This document shows positions 12,483-24,129 of a DNA stretch of 64,000 nt, one piece after another. The notes beneath the pieces are model-generated. The model was not told the origin of the DNA, did no database searches, and saw nothing but the letters and a program-made list of their open reading frames with translations. The DNA is from Alopecurus myosuroides (Eukaryota; Streptophyta; Magnoliopsida; Poales; Poaceae). The stretch covers positions 296,768,462-296,832,461 of the forward strand of contig CM054060.1 in NCBI GenBank assembly GCA_028641055.1. Reading direction: 5' to 3'. The position numbers were made by a program, and so were the translations under genes. The number at the start of each line of letters is the position of its first letter. Position 1 is the first letter of the stretch.

Positions 12483-12825
12483 TTCTTTTATGCATGTGGC
12501 TCATGATAAGAATGTTTTATGTGATGGATATATTGTTAATTTTATTCATGATGCTACTGAAAGTTATTATGAGAGAGGAAAACATGGTTTTATGCATCTC
12601 AACAATATTAAGTTTCCCCTCTATATGTTGAAATTTTTTAAGTTGCACTTATTTTGTCTTCCTATGCTAGTCACTTTGTGCTTCGTTGACTTGTTTTTCT
12701 ACAAGATTCTTTTTCATAGGAAGTGGGTTAGACTTAAATGTGTTTTATATTGCTTTTTTATTCTATCTTATTGTGCTTTAACTCTTATTTCTCATGTGAG
12801 CATCTTCTCAAATTATCATGCCTAG
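12457..12825 (+). CDS. Second frame of element A's ORF, hydrophobic C-terminal part
   Basis: This frame opens with an ATG at 12457, overlaps the first ORF by 26 bases in the +1 frame, and runs 122 residues. It begins MTAYVESINSFMHVAHDKN. The last 60 or so residues are strongly hydrophobic with Cys and Phe (around LPMLVTLCFVDLFFYKILF), so one or two membrane segments are possible. The same order of words can be traced, decayed, in element D. It may be the continuation of the first ORF after a frameshift mutation, or be reached by ribosomal frameshifting; the sequence alone does not decide. Confidence 0.45.
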   Translation: MTAYVESINSFMHVAHDKNVLCDGYIVNFIHDATESYYERGKHGFMHLNNIKFPLYMLKFFKLHLFCLPMLVTLCFVDLFFYKILFHRKWVRLKCVLYCFFILSYCALTLISHVSIFSNYHA

Positions 12826-13594
12826 CTAAAAGGCTTTAAAGAAAAGCGCTACCGGGAGACAACCCGTTTTACTTCTCTGTTTTCAACCCGTTTTCCTTCG
12901 TTTTCTTTTGTGTGCTTTGCACCTTGGTGTTTTCTATTTCCTTATAAACCCCTATGTATATTTTCTTTTGTGTTTTTGTTGAGCCAAGTAAATCCTCTAG
13001 TTGAAAGTTGAGGCTATATTTCGGATTTCTGCGCAGGAAACAGATTTCTGCTGTTCACTGTTAAAATCGTATAAAATCACAAAAAATTCAAAATGACCTG
13101 AACTTTTTTGTGCGTAATCCTGGGTTATATACGCAACTTCTCTTAGCTGACCACTTTTTTATTTGAGCAACATAAGATTTTCGAAAAAAATCATCTTTAC
13201 CTGCTGTCCTGTTTTGACAGATTTCTGCCAATAATTGCATTTGCATCTTAATCTCTTTCTTTTGGTGTTCTTTTGAGAAAACGAGTTTTAAAAGAAGTGG
13301 TGAAAGTAGCTAATGTGTTTATGAGTGTTAGTATTGTGTTTAAAAGAATTTTTGAAAGTAGCTAATGTGTTTATGAGTGTTAGTATTGTGTTTAAACTGA
13401 ACCATGTGAATTTATTATTTCGATTGGACTAACGTTGCTAATGAAGATTGTGAGAAGTTTGGTGTGAAGGAAGTTTTCAAGAGTCAAGAGAAGAGGATGA
13501 TATGATGTGATCAATAAGAGTGAAAAGCCTAAGCTTGGGGATGCCCCGGTGGTACATACCAGGAAATTCCAAGAAGACTCAAGCATCTAAGCTT

Positions 13595-13615
13595 GGGGAT
13601 GCCCAAGGCATCCCC
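13595..13615 (+). repeat. Perfect 9-bp-stem hairpin next to an internal PPT-like word
   Basis: Arms GGGGATGCC (13595-13603) and GGCATCCCC (13607-13615) around a CAA loop. The left arm is part of AAGCTTGGGGATGCC, an internal copy of the polypurine tract. Element B has the same perfect hairpin at 22271-22291 (minus); E has an eroded one near 52562-52581. Confidence 0.75.
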
Positions 13616-14691
13616 TTCTTCATCAACGATTTATCAGGTCACTTCTAGTGAAACTATATTTTTATTCAGTCACATCTTATGTGCTTTACTTGGAGCGTCT
13701 TTTATTTTTGTTTTTAGTTTGTTTGGTTTTCTTTGCTATAATAAATAGTTGGATCTTATCATACTTGTGTGGGAGAGACACACACTCCGTTTTCATTGCT
13801 TAGAACACTCTAGTTTTCATTCTTATTGTTCTGTGAGTGTTCACTTTTTGCTAGTACTGCGTTTAGACTTTGTTTTCATGCATCTCTTATTCAGAGTTGT
13901 TAGTTTTAGTAGTGTTATGTGAGTACTCTCATGCTTGCTTGCTGTATCATGTAGAGTATTTTTGTTAAAACATATCTTGTATGGTGCTTGTTGGGAGAAG
14001 AAACTGTTGTTTAAAGTAGAATTTTTAATAGTGCAAGTAGAAGCTTGAATAGACTGTTGCTAGAACTTTTTCATGTCATGCTAAATGTTATTTTAGTTCT
14101 AAAGCCTTGTGATGTTGAGTAGCATGAATAGCCTCAAATAGCTGAGAGTGTTTAATATGTCACTGGAAGATTCATGAGTTGTTCTTGTCATAAGGAAGCA
14201 TAAATTTATGGTATTCTCTTTTGAATGTTTTATTTGGTTGACTTGGCGCATACTCACACCATGTTTATGACTATGAACCAGTCACGAATAGCCTCCATGA
14301 CCACTTAGTTTTTGAACTAGTGATACCGCTTATGCTTTAATTAATTATGTTTATGTCGCTATGCATGATTATGGCTCTTATGCTCTCCTTATTTGTCGAT
14401 CCCAGTCTTTTGCTAGCCTCCACCTGTACTAAGTATGATCTCTACTCATGCATCCAACTCCCTTCAACCAAAGTTTTTCCAATTGTGTCCACCATACCTA
14501 CCTGCATGTGGTATTTAACTGCCACTCTAAGTAAATTGCTCATGTGTTACCTTTAAAACCTTCAAAATTACTCCTACTTTATGTTCCTGTTTTTGCTCAT
14601 GAGGACGTCAATAGAGAATCTTTATCTCACTTGTTGATTGGACTTCACACCCTGGACTAGTGGCTTCATCCACTTATCCAAATGATAGAAG

Positions 14692-14724
14692 AGCTGGCAG
14701 CGGGGTGCCCAGCCCCAAATTAAT
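14692..14724 (+). other. Conserved 33-base block of the shared 3' module (copy in A)
   Basis: AGCTGGCAGCGGGGTGCCCA followed by GCCCCAAATTAAT. Near-identical blocks occur in B (21158-21190, minus), G (42550-42582) and E (53666-53698). The arms GCTGG/CCAGC could form a small stem. Confidence 0.8.
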
Positions 14725-15555
14725 ACACACAAAATCTCTTCACTATTTTTGCCCCTGATTTATCGGTCAAAGCATAATTGTGTAAACAAAAGAGAAAGAG
14801 GGATGACCTTCTACCCAGATGCGTCCTTCACATGGGAGCCTCTCTTGTGAATCCAGTTGGCTTGTGACGTACTGTATTTTCTGTTTACCATTCATTGACA
14901 TTAGCATACATCTCCCAAAATATAGACACTCCTCCACGGTATGTGATTGTTGGCAGGCACCCGAGGATTCGATTAGCCATGGTTTGTGAAAGATGGATGG
15001 GAGGAGTGTCAAACATTTAATATCTCTGTTTAATAAAATAAAAAGCTTTAGAACATGAGTGATCCCTGCTTCCCTCCGCGAAGGGCCTTTATTTTACTTT
15101 TATGTTGAGTATCCATCTTCTAACTTTATGCATAGTTGAGAGAGCATTTTTGCCATTCTTAGTTCTATGTGCATTGCCCCATAAATATCAATAATTACTT
15201 CATGATGTGATATCATTTGTTCTAAAATTATTTGCTCTAGTCTTCCTCATGAACTTTGAAGGTGTCCTGGCATTTATGTTTTGCCCCACTCTAAAGAACT
15301 AGCGAAATATCACTTTGCCATGCTTTCTCTATACTTGAAGCAAACGTTTATCTTTCTTTGCATTATTATTCATAATCCTTTATTTGAGTTACTCTTCATG
15401 ATGAAAAGTGATTGCTATGCTTTATTATTAAAGTTCTATTTATCATGTTTGTGTTAAAAGTTCTATGATCTCAGCTTACATATGCTTTTACATTTTTATG
15501 ATCAAGTTTATGTTAGTAGCATGTCACCTCAGAAATTATTTTCTTTTATCGTTTA

Positions 15556-15575
15556 CCTACTCGAGGACGAGTAGG
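15556..15575 (+). repeat. Hairpin immediately upstream of the polypurine tract (A)
   Basis: Arms CCTACTCG (15556-15563) and CGAGTAGG (15568-15575) with loop AGGA. The same structure precedes the PPT in B, E, F (damaged) and, with different but still paired bases, in G. Confidence 0.85.
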
Positions 15576-15579
15576 AACT

Positions 15580-15594
15580 AAGCTTGGGGATGCT
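15580..15594 (+). other. Polypurine tract of element A
   Basis: AAGCTTGGGGATGCT directly abuts the 3' LTR. It is the expected plus-strand primer site for reverse transcription. Confidence 0.8.
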
Positions 15595-16999
15595 TGATAC
15601 GTCATAAACGTATCCTTAATTTCTGATGTTCCATGTTGTTTCCCACATGTTTTCCTTACAGTTTATGTCATTTTTATCAATTTCCCGGGACTAACCTATT
15701 GACAAGATGCCACAGAGCCAGTTCCTGTTTTCTGCTGTTTTTAGTTTCAGAAAAGTTCTTCTGGAAATATTCTCGGAATTGGACGATTCGAAAGCCAGAA
15801 GTCTTAGAAGTCCCGGAAGCATCCAGAAGTTCCAAAGAGCCCCGGAGGGGGGCCACAGGGTGGCCACACCATAGGGTGGCGCCACCACCCCCTGGTCGCG
15901 CCACCAGGTGGTTTGGGCCCCCTGGCCACCCCCCGGCATCGCCCTTTCGCCTATATATACTCCCCGATGCATAAACCCTAGGGGAATCGACCTTTTCCAC
16001 AAAATACATCCGTAGCTCCGCCTCCGCCGCCGACAAGTTTAGGGTGACAGATCTCTGTTTTGGCACCCTGTCGGGACGGGGAAGTGCCCCCGGAAGCAAT
16101 CTCCATCGACCCCACCGCCATATCCATCGCTGTTGCTGTCTCCTATGATGAGGGGGGAGTAGTTCTCCCCCGAGGTTGAGGGCTCTACCGGTAGCTATGT
16201 GGATCATCTCTCTCTCCCATGGTGTGATCTTTATGTGATCATGAGCTTTGTATCTAGTTGAATTAGTAGATGTTTCTCCTCATGTATTATGCTACTCAAG
16301 TGGTTTTGTTATTAGATCTCCGTAAACACTTTGATCACGGTGTAAAGGTGACAGTGTGTGCACCGTGTGGTTTAGCATGATATTTATATCTTGTGTTGGA
16401 TGACCCAATGAAATTGTGGATTTTTCTTAGTACCTTCTAGGGCGCTCATAGTGACAGCGTGGGATTAACTAGACATGGGAATACAAACTTGAGGAGTGCT
16501 GTTACAGCCCTACGCAATGAAGTGGTGTTTGTTATTCGACCGGAGAGTGGTTCAGAGTAGCATAGTGAAGAGAGATATTCATGCATTCAATTATGTTATC
16601 ATTGTGAGAGTGTCCACTAGTAAAAGTAGGATCCCTAGGCCTTGTTTCCAAGCATTGAAACACTATTTTCCGCCTATTCTCCTACATGTTTGCTTGCTGC
16701 CATATTTATTTCAGATTGCTATTATCACTTATAACCATCCATATTACTCGCATTTCACTATCTCTTCGCCGAACTAGTGCACCTATATACCTGACAAGTA
16801 TATTGGGTGTGTTGGGGACACAAGATACTTCTTGTATCTTAATTGCAGGGTTGCTTGAGAGGGATATCTTTGACCTCTACCTCCCTGAGTTCGATAAACC
16901 TTGGGTGATCCACTTAAGGGAAACTTGCTGTTGTTCTACAAACCTCTGCACTTGGAGGCCCAACACTGTCAGCAAGAATATAAGCGTGCGTAGACATCA
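15595..16999 (+). repeat. 3' LTR of element A
   Basis: 1405 bp, same ends as the 5' LTR, TATA at 15951-15960. It is followed by the TSD copy CTTCG (17000-17004). Confidence 0.93.
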
Positions 17000-17004
17000 C
17001 TTCG

Positions 17005-17361
17005 CAAGATCTGGTAGCCGCGGAAGTGGAGGAGTTCGTCGAGGTGGAGTCCACGTGCTCTGCGTGGGACGGATCTCACATCACCTCCTCTAACATAACA
17101 TGGCTCATCAACACCCGGCGGATCCCAAAGGGGGTCGTTTGCCGGGCTCCCGCGGGCGAGATACAACCCGAACCCCAAGACGGTGAGTTTGTTGTCTTTC
17201 TTGCCCATTTCGAACGCGGTTTTGGCCTACCTCTTTCGAATTTTATGGTCAACTTTTTCAAGAAATTCGGCCTTCAACCCCATCATCTCCCGGTAAACGC
17301 CATTACCATCCTATCCTCTTTCATTTCTTTCTCGGAAGCTTATCTCGGCAAGTTACTATGA
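17005..17361 (+). pseudogene. Gypsy-type Transposase_28-like ORF, main piece after insertion of element A
   Basis: The frame continues from the ATG at 10438 across the TSD without a shift and ends at a stop at 17359-17361, about 120 residues in all. The key segment is FVVFLAHFERGFGLPLSNF followed by FGLQPHHLPVNAI. This matches the 'putative gypsy type transposon' domain (Pfam Transposase_28) typical of grass gypsy elements, in which a WLxxxRxIPxGVxxRxP segment precedes FxxxFERGFGLP. Family members are usually several hundred residues long, so this copy is also cut short at its C-terminus. It is inactive, being split 6.5 kb from its start codon. The role of the domain is not established. Confidence 0.8.
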
Positions 17362-18379
17362 GAGAGAATTATGCCAGTGTTAGGCAGAATTTATATGAGA
17401 GGTAACGGAGGGCATGAGATGTTCCAGGGTGCGTTAGATAATATCGGTGATTTTATCTATAGAGGGCAAGTGGTTCCAGAGGGGTTATGAGAACTTTTCA
17501 TGGGGGAGGGGTGGAGTACCGGGAGGGGGCAGATTTCCCCCTCATGGACAAACCCTATTTTAGGGGGGGTTATCAGGTGGGCCCCAATGGCTTCACAAGT
17601 TGGTACTCATCTTCCCGGAAATTTTTTCCCGATTTTATTGGAGAGAAAAAAGAGAAAAGAAAAAAGGGAAAAAGAAAATAGGAAGGGAGAGGGAGGTGGA
17701 TTTGGACTCCACCCCCCTAATCCGAGTTGGGCTAGGTGAGGGGGTGCGGCCACCCTCCTCCTATCACAACTAGGACTCCTCCCTCTCTATGGAAAGCTTT
17801 CTACACCCTCCCACTATATAAAGCACCCCAAGACTTATAGCAAAACACACAATTGGCTCTTAACCCCTCCCCCTCTCTCTTTCTAGTAGAAGTAGATGGT
17901 CTAATTAGAGCCCCTCTAATTGAATTAGAGCCTCTTCTAATTGAGTTTTTAGGTGTCCTCACCCGATTAGACCTAGCTCTAATTCTAGTTTTCTCTCATG
18001 TGTTGAGAACTTCCAGTTTGATAAATAGATATAATCACAGTTGATTAGAACTACCAATTAGCAATGCCGGAAGCCCGTCTTTCTTCGTCGGTGACGAGTC
18101 CTGGACGATGGAGCGCTGACGGTTTGACACGAGCGTACGCGTGCACACCACAAGAGGGATTACATGTGTGATCCTTGACGAGAGAAAGCTTAGCGACATC
18201 CTTACAACCATGCCTCGTTGTGAGGATCTACAATTGTTCAAATCTATTCTACGAATACAGCAAATCCGCTGCCTGATGACTCGTGATCCTGATCCTCGCA
18301 TGTATGGGCATGCCTCATTATCTGTATAGTGATCTTGGTGGATTACGTAGGGAAAAATAATTATATTCTGCAGTGTAGA
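17362..18379 (+). mobile_element. LTR fragment, plus orientation, unclassified
   Basis: No gene. A purine-rich stretch (17637-17700) and a GC-rich part lead to a TATA box (TATATAAAG, 17815-17823). AT-rich sequence with repeated CTAATTGA-type words (about 17900-17950) and a tail ending GGTGGATTACGTAGGG (18337-18352) follow. This is the layout of an LTR read on the plus strand, but neither end was found. Confidence 0.35.
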
Positions 18380-18696
18380 CCAACAGGAGATCCAAATTTG
18401 GGAGGAGGAAGACCAAGGCGAGGATAAGGATGGAGAGCCACTGCATGCTCTACACCGATTATTTTGCCGAGGATCCAAGATTTGATGCAATGGATTTTTT
18501 GTCGAATATTTCAGACGAGTAAAGATTTGTTCATGAATTTGGTGCAAAGTGTGCGAGAGCATGACCCAAGATTCAAGTTGAAGAAAGACGGTGCTGGGAT
18601 GGTTGGTTTGTCATCAATACAGAAGTGCACTGTTGCTATGAGAATGGTTGCATATGGAGCACCTGCAGAAGGTCAAGACGACTATCTACGCATGTG
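18380..18696 (+). pseudogene. PIF/Harbinger transposase (HARBI1-like), N-terminal piece
   Basis: The segment around 18500-18696 encodes FMNLVQSVREHDPRF, then GLSSIQKCTVAMRMVAYGAP, then DDYLRM. These are the standard conserved blocks upstream of the DDE nuclease in plant HARBI1-like transposases (family form: …GLSxLQKxTAALRMLAYGxPxDxxDEYxRM). The upstream part needs frame changes, so the copy was decayed or partial. It breaks off at ATGTG (18692-18696), the target-site duplication of element B, and resumes at 26884. In the family this protein cuts DNA at the terminal repeats and acts with a Myb-like partner; no partner gene is seen here. Confidence 0.85.
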
Positions 18697-20284
18697 TGCT
18701 ACTTTGTGATAACAACCGTTGAAAACCCCAAGAGGAGGGTGTGATGAGCAAGTGGCAAGAGTTTCCCTCAGTTAAGAACCAAGGTTATCAATCCAGTAGG
18801 AGGAAAAGGATCTCAGGAAGGTTGATGCCACTGACGGTGGTGCTGGCGCTTCACCGGTGTCAGCAACAACGTGGAACCTACACACAACACAACCAAAATA
18901 CTTTGTCCCAACGGTACAGTAAGGTTGTCAATCTCATCGGTCTTGTTGAAAAAAAAGATTAGACGTATAGTGTGGAAAATGATGTATGCTTGCAGTAAGT
19001 AAAGAAAGCAGGAAATAGTTGTGGTTTGTTTAACAGTGTGGAAAAATGGACCGGGGTTCATAGTTTCACTAGTGGTGTCTCTCCATAAAAGATAGCATGG
19101 TGGGTGAAAAAATTACAGCTCGTCAATTTACAAATAGAGGTTGCCCTGTAGTGCACAATATGACATGAAGATTACTATGATATTTAGTGCGGGCATTACA
19201 ACAATATACATAGACCGACATCCATCTGCATCTATGAATAATAATCCACCCTCAGGTTATCATCCGAACCCCATTAGGTATTAAGTTGCAAGCAACAGAT
19301 AACTCCATTAAACAAAGTGTGTAATGTAAGCAATGATTATGCACGCGGGCACTCTCACTGCTGTTTTCTCCCTAATGGCAACAACACATGCCCCGCCTTC
19401 ACGTTTCTGTCACTCGAGCAAGGCGGTGAGGAGGCATGAACCCACTATCGACCATAAATACTCCCTCTTGGAGTCACTAGCAACTACTTGGCCAGAGCAA
19501 CCACTAGCAACGGAAAGCATGCAAGATCACAAATATCATATGCAAATAAAGACTATAATCAACTTGGCATAAGTTCAATATTCATCGGATCCCAGCAAAC
19601 ACAGCATATAGAATTACATAAGATCAATCTCGAGCATGATAGGCAGCTCACGAGATCTAAACATGGAGGCATATGAGGAGAAGACAACCATCTAGCTACA
19701 TCTACGAACCCGTAGTCCAAGGATGAACTACTCACGCATCACTCCAGAGGCAGGCATGGTGATGCAGAGGCCTCCGGTGATGATCTCCTCTCCATCAGGG
19801 TGCCGGAAACAACTTCAGAACCCCCCTGGTCTAGGGTTGACGGTGACGGCGGCTGCGGAACTTTTCGGGGATTTTTTATCGGGTGCTTAGGGTTTTCCAT
19901 CCGGGGGGATTAAATAGGCGAAAGGGAAAAGGCGGTGGAGCTCCAGGGGCCCCACACCTATAGGTGGCACGGCCAGGGGAGACCCGCGCCACCCTAAGGT
20001 GTGGCCCTCCTATTGCCCGTCTTCGACTCCTCTTCGGTGTTCTCGATGCTTCCGGGGAAAATAGGAACTTCGGGCTTTGTGGGGTCCAATTCCGAGAATG
20101 TTTGCAGAACAACTTTTCTGAAACCAAAAACAACATAAAACAGGGAACTGGCACTTGGCATCTTGTTAATAGGTTAGTCCCGGAAAACGTATAAAAATTC
20201 TATAAATAAGGGAGAAAACAAGTAGCAATTGACATAATATGATCATGGCGCATTAGAAATTATAGATACATTGGAGACGTATCA
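18697..20284 (-). repeat. 3' LTR of element B
   Basis: 1588 bp, highly similar to 25301-26883 along its whole length. A TATA-like CTATTTAA, read on the minus strand, lies near 19910. Confidence 0.93.
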
Positions 20285-20300
20285 AGCATCCCCAAGCTTA
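20285..20300 (-). other. Polypurine tract of element B
   Basis: Minus strand TAAGCTTGGGGATGCT, adjoining the 3' LTR. Confidence 0.8.
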
Positions 20301-20303
20301 GTT

Positions 20304-20323
20304 CCTACTCGTCCTCGAGTAGG
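20304..20323 (-). repeat. Hairpin upstream of the polypurine tract (B)
   Basis: Arms CCTACTCG and CGAGTAGG with loop AGGA on the minus strand, identical to the hairpin of element A. Confidence 0.85.
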
Positions 20324-23027
20324 TAAACGGTAAACCACAATAATTTCTGGGGTGACATGCTACTAACATAAACTTGATCAATCTAATGTAAAAGCATATA
20401 CACGCTGAGATCATAAAACTTAAAACACAGACATGATGAATAAAACTTTATTAATAAAGCATAGAAATTACTTTGCATCATGAATAGTAACTCAAATAAA
20501 GGATCATGAATAATAATGCAAAGAAAGGTAAACGTTTGTTTCAGGTATAGAGAAAGCATGGCAAAGTGATATTTCGCTAGTCCTTAAGAGTGGGGCAAAA
20601 CATAAATGCCAGGACACCTTCAAAGTTCATGAGGAAGACTAGAACAAATAATTTAAGAACAAATAATATCACATCATGAAGTAATTATTGATTTTTATGG
20701 GACAAATGCACATAGAACTCAGAATGGCAAAAATGCTCTCTCAAGTGTGCATAAAGTTAGAAGATGGAGAATCAACCTAAAAGTAAAAGAAAGGCCCTTC
20801 GCAGATGGAAGCAGGGATCACTCATGTGCTAGAGCTTTTTATTTTATTAAACAGAGGTATTAAAAGTTTGACACTCCTCCCGTACATCTTTCACAAACCA
20901 TGGCTAACCGAATCCTCGGGTGCCTGCCAACAATCACATACCGTGGAGGAGTGTCTATATTTTGGTAGATGTATGCTAATGTCAACGAATGGTAAACAGA
21001 AAATACAGTACATCACAAGCCAACTGGATTCACAAGAGCGGCTCCCATGGTGAAGGACACAACTGGTCTAGAAGCTCATCCCTCTTTCTCTTTTGTTTAC
21101 ACAATTATGTTTTGACTGATAAATCAGGGGAAAAATAGTGAAGCCAATTTGTTTGCATTAATTTGGGGCTGGGCACCCCGCTGCCGGCTCTTTTATCATT
21201 TGGATAAGAAGATGAAGCCACTAGTCCATGGTGTGAAATCCAATCAACAGGTGAGATAAAGATTCTCTATTTACGTCCTCATGAGCAAAAACAGGAACAT
21301 AAAGCAGGAGTAATTTTGAAGGTTTTAAAGGTAACACATGTGCAATTTACTTGGAGTGGCAGTTAAAATACCACATGTAGGTAGGTATGGTGTACACAAT
21401 GGGGAAAACTTTGGTTTAAGGGAGTTTGGATGCACGAGTATAGCTCATACTCAGTACATGTGGAGGCTAGCAAAAGACTGGGAGCGACAAATCAAGAGAG
21501 CATAAGAGTCATAATCATGCATAGCTACATAAGCATCATTAATTAAAACATATGCAATATCACAAGTTAAAAAACAAAGTGGTCATGGAGGCTATTCGTG
21601 ACTGGTTTGTAGTCATAAACATGATGTGAGCATGCGCCAAGTCAACCAAATAAAACATTCGAAAGAGAATACCATATATTGATGCTTTACTATGACAAGA
21701 ACAACTCATGAATCTTTCAAAACATATTAAACACTCTCAGCTATTTGAGGCTAATCATGCTACTCAATAACCACAAGGTTTTAAAACTAAAATAACATTT
21801 AGCATGGCATGAAAAATTCCTAGCCACAGTCTTTACAAGTTTCTATTAGTACTGTTAGAAATTCTACTTCAAGCAGCAGTTTTGTTTCTCCCAACAAGCA
21901 CCATACAAAACATGCTCTAACAAAAATACTCTTTATGATACAGAAAGAAAACATGAGATCACTCACATAATACTACTAAAACTAACAACTCTAATAAGAG
22001 ATGCATCCAAAACAAGAGCTAAATAAATGCAACAGCTAGACAGAGATTAAGAATACAACGTATTCTCATGAAAAAGCGGAGCGTGTCTCTCTCCAATAAA
22101 AGAATGTTGTGGTCCAAACAAGCTTATCGAAAAAGTAAAAACAAACAGAAAGCAAAAGAAAAAACAAACTAAAAAGAAAAATAAAAGACGCTCCATGTAA
22201 AGCACATAAGATGCGACCGAATAAAAATATAGTTCCACTAGAAGTGACATGATAATTTGTTGATGAAGAAGGGGATGCCTTGGGCATCCCCAAACTTAGA
22301 CGCTTGAGTCTTCTTGGAAATTTCTTGGATGTACCACCGGGGAATCCCCAATCTTAGGCTTTTCACTCTTCTTGATCACATCATATCATCCTCTTCTCTT
22401 GACCCTTGAAAACTTCCTTCACACCAAAATTCTCACAATCTTCATTAGCAACGTTAGTGCAATTGAAATAATAAATTCACATGGTCCAGTTTCAACATAA
22501 GTCTAACACTCAAAAACACATTAGCTACTGTCACAACTTCTTCTAAAACTCTTTTTCTCAAAAGAACACCAAAAGAAAGAGATTAAGATGCAAATGCGAT
22601 AAATGGCAGAAATCTGTCAAAACAGAACAACAGGTAAAGATCGATTTTAAAAAAAATCTTATGTTGCTCAAATAAAAAAGTGGTCTTCTAAGAAACGTTG
22701 CGTATACAACTTAATATTAAGCACAAAACAACTCAGATCATTTTGAATTTTCTGTGATTTTTAACGGAATTAACAGTGGACAGTAGAATTCTGTTTCCTG
22801 CGCAGAAATCCGAAATATAGGCTCAACTTTCCACTAGAGGCTTTACTTGGCTCAACGAAAACTCAAAAGAAAAGATACAGCAGGGTTTCTAAGGAAATAG
22901 ATAACACTCAGGTGCAAAGCACACCAAAGAAAACGAAAGAAAACGGGTTGAAAACAGCGAAATAAAACGGGTTGTCTCCCGGTAGCGCTTTTATTTAACG
23001 CCTTTCAGCTAGGCATAAAAGCGCAAC
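20324..23027 (-). other. 3' non-coding region of element B
   Basis: No coding signal. About 20285-21660 is the module shared with A, E and G, including the 33-base block at 21158-21190. Two further PPT-like words lie near 22283-22297 and 22341-22357, and the GGGGATGCC/GGCATCCCC hairpin is at 22271-22291. Confidence 0.8.
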
Positions 23028-24129
23028 TCAAGTATTTTCAAGTAAAGAAGCATCAACATAATATTTTGCTCTAATAATAGAGTCAAATGGTAGCTTCATC
23101 TTATTTCTATGAAAGTGTTCCAAACCTTTCTTGAGGGGGAATTGATATTTAATACTCCCCTCTTTCATATCAATAATAGCACCAACAGTTCTAAGAAAAG
23201 GTCTTCCCAAAACAATAGGACAAGAAGCATTGCATTCAATGTTCATAACAACAAAATCAACATGGGAAAGGTTATTATTAACCATAATAATAACATCATC
23301 AATTCTACCAATAGGTTTCTTCTTAGCATTATCAGCAAGTGAACATCCAAATAACAGTGTTCCAACGGTGGTAAATCAAGCATATTATAAAGCTTTTGAG
23401 GCATAACAGAGATACTAGCACCAAGATCACACAAATAATTGTAAAAGTCATTTAATTTTATCTTAATGATAGGCTCCCAACCATCATCTAATTTTATAGG
23501 GATAGATGTCTCATGTTTCAACTTTTCTTCCCTAACTTTTATGAGAGCATTGGTAATATGTTTAGTAAAGGCCATATTCATGGCAGTAGCATTCGGACTT
23601 CTAGCAAGATTTTGTAGAAACATAATAACTTCAGAGATATTGCAATCATCGAAATAAATATTATTATCATCAAAAGTAATGGGACCATTATCTCCCATAC
23701 CTCTAGAAGTTTCAGCACTTTTATCAGAAGCAATTTTAGCAGTTTGAGGCAATGTAGCACGTTTCACCAAAGGAGTAGGGACTTTATTAACACCAACTAC
23801 TTTACCATTGATAGTAGGAGGTTTAATATCACTTGGAGCTTCATTTTTACTAGTGGTTCTGATAGTGCAAACTCTAGAAATATTGTTCTTTTTACCCAAT
23901 TCATCTTCTCTTTCCCATCTAGGACGTAATTCAGCCATCAACCTAACATTATCATCAATTCGAACTTGAATGGAATTCAAAGTTTTACTTTGTTTAACAT
24001 CTTGTGGCAAAACCTTTAGTTTTAGAAAATCAACATAAATAGAAAGGTTATCTACTTTAGAAGCAAGAACATCTATTTACCAAGCTTTTCCTCAACAGAT
24101 TTATTAAAAGCAGTTTGTGTGCTAATAAA
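23028..24129 (-). pseudogene. Aspartic protease region of element B, frame-broken
   Basis: Downstream of gag on the minus strand. The segment ending near 23243 carries LCDLGASISVMPQKLYNML, the retropepsin active site (D-L/S-G-A). The segment 23285-23028 carries CPIVLGRPFLRTVGA, the conserved second motif (ILGRPFL). At least two breaks separate them from gag and from each other: a stop and shift near 24077-24130 and another shift near 23340. In Athila-type elements this domain processes the Gag-Pol precursor. No reverse transcriptase follows; coding ends at 23028. Confidence 0.85.

Larger units (their letters stand above)
12826..15594 (+). other. Long 3' non-coding region of element A
   Basis: About 2.8 kb without a credible ORF. 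It contains two extra polypurine-tract-like words (13531-13544 and 13589-13602), a direct duplication of about 50 bases (around 13297-13395), and from about 14230 a module also found in elements B, E and G. It ends in a hairpin and the true polypurine tract. Confidence 0.8.
10447..16999 (+). mobile_element. Element A: complete non-autonomous gypsy-type LTR retrotransposon
   Basis: LTRs at 10447-11865 and 15595-16999 start TGATACGTCATAAA and end GTGCGTAGACATCA. The 5-bp target-site duplication CTTCG lies at 10442-10446 and 17000-17004. The internal part has a tRNA-Asp primer site, one small acidic ORF with an overlapping second frame, a long 3' non-coding region and a polypurine tract. Gag, protease, reverse transcriptase and integrase are all absent, so it must have been moved by proteins from another element. 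The LTRs differ by an 11-base length change near the start and scattered substitutions, so the insertion is not very recent. Relatives in the window are D (truncated) and the solo LTR at 54543-55934. Confidence 0.95.

Noticed and set aside
15677..16207. 176-residue minus-strand ORF in the 3' LTR of element A, and similar ones in other LTRs
   Set aside because: They lie wholly in LTR promoter sequence, antisense to the element, and recur only because the LTR recurs.
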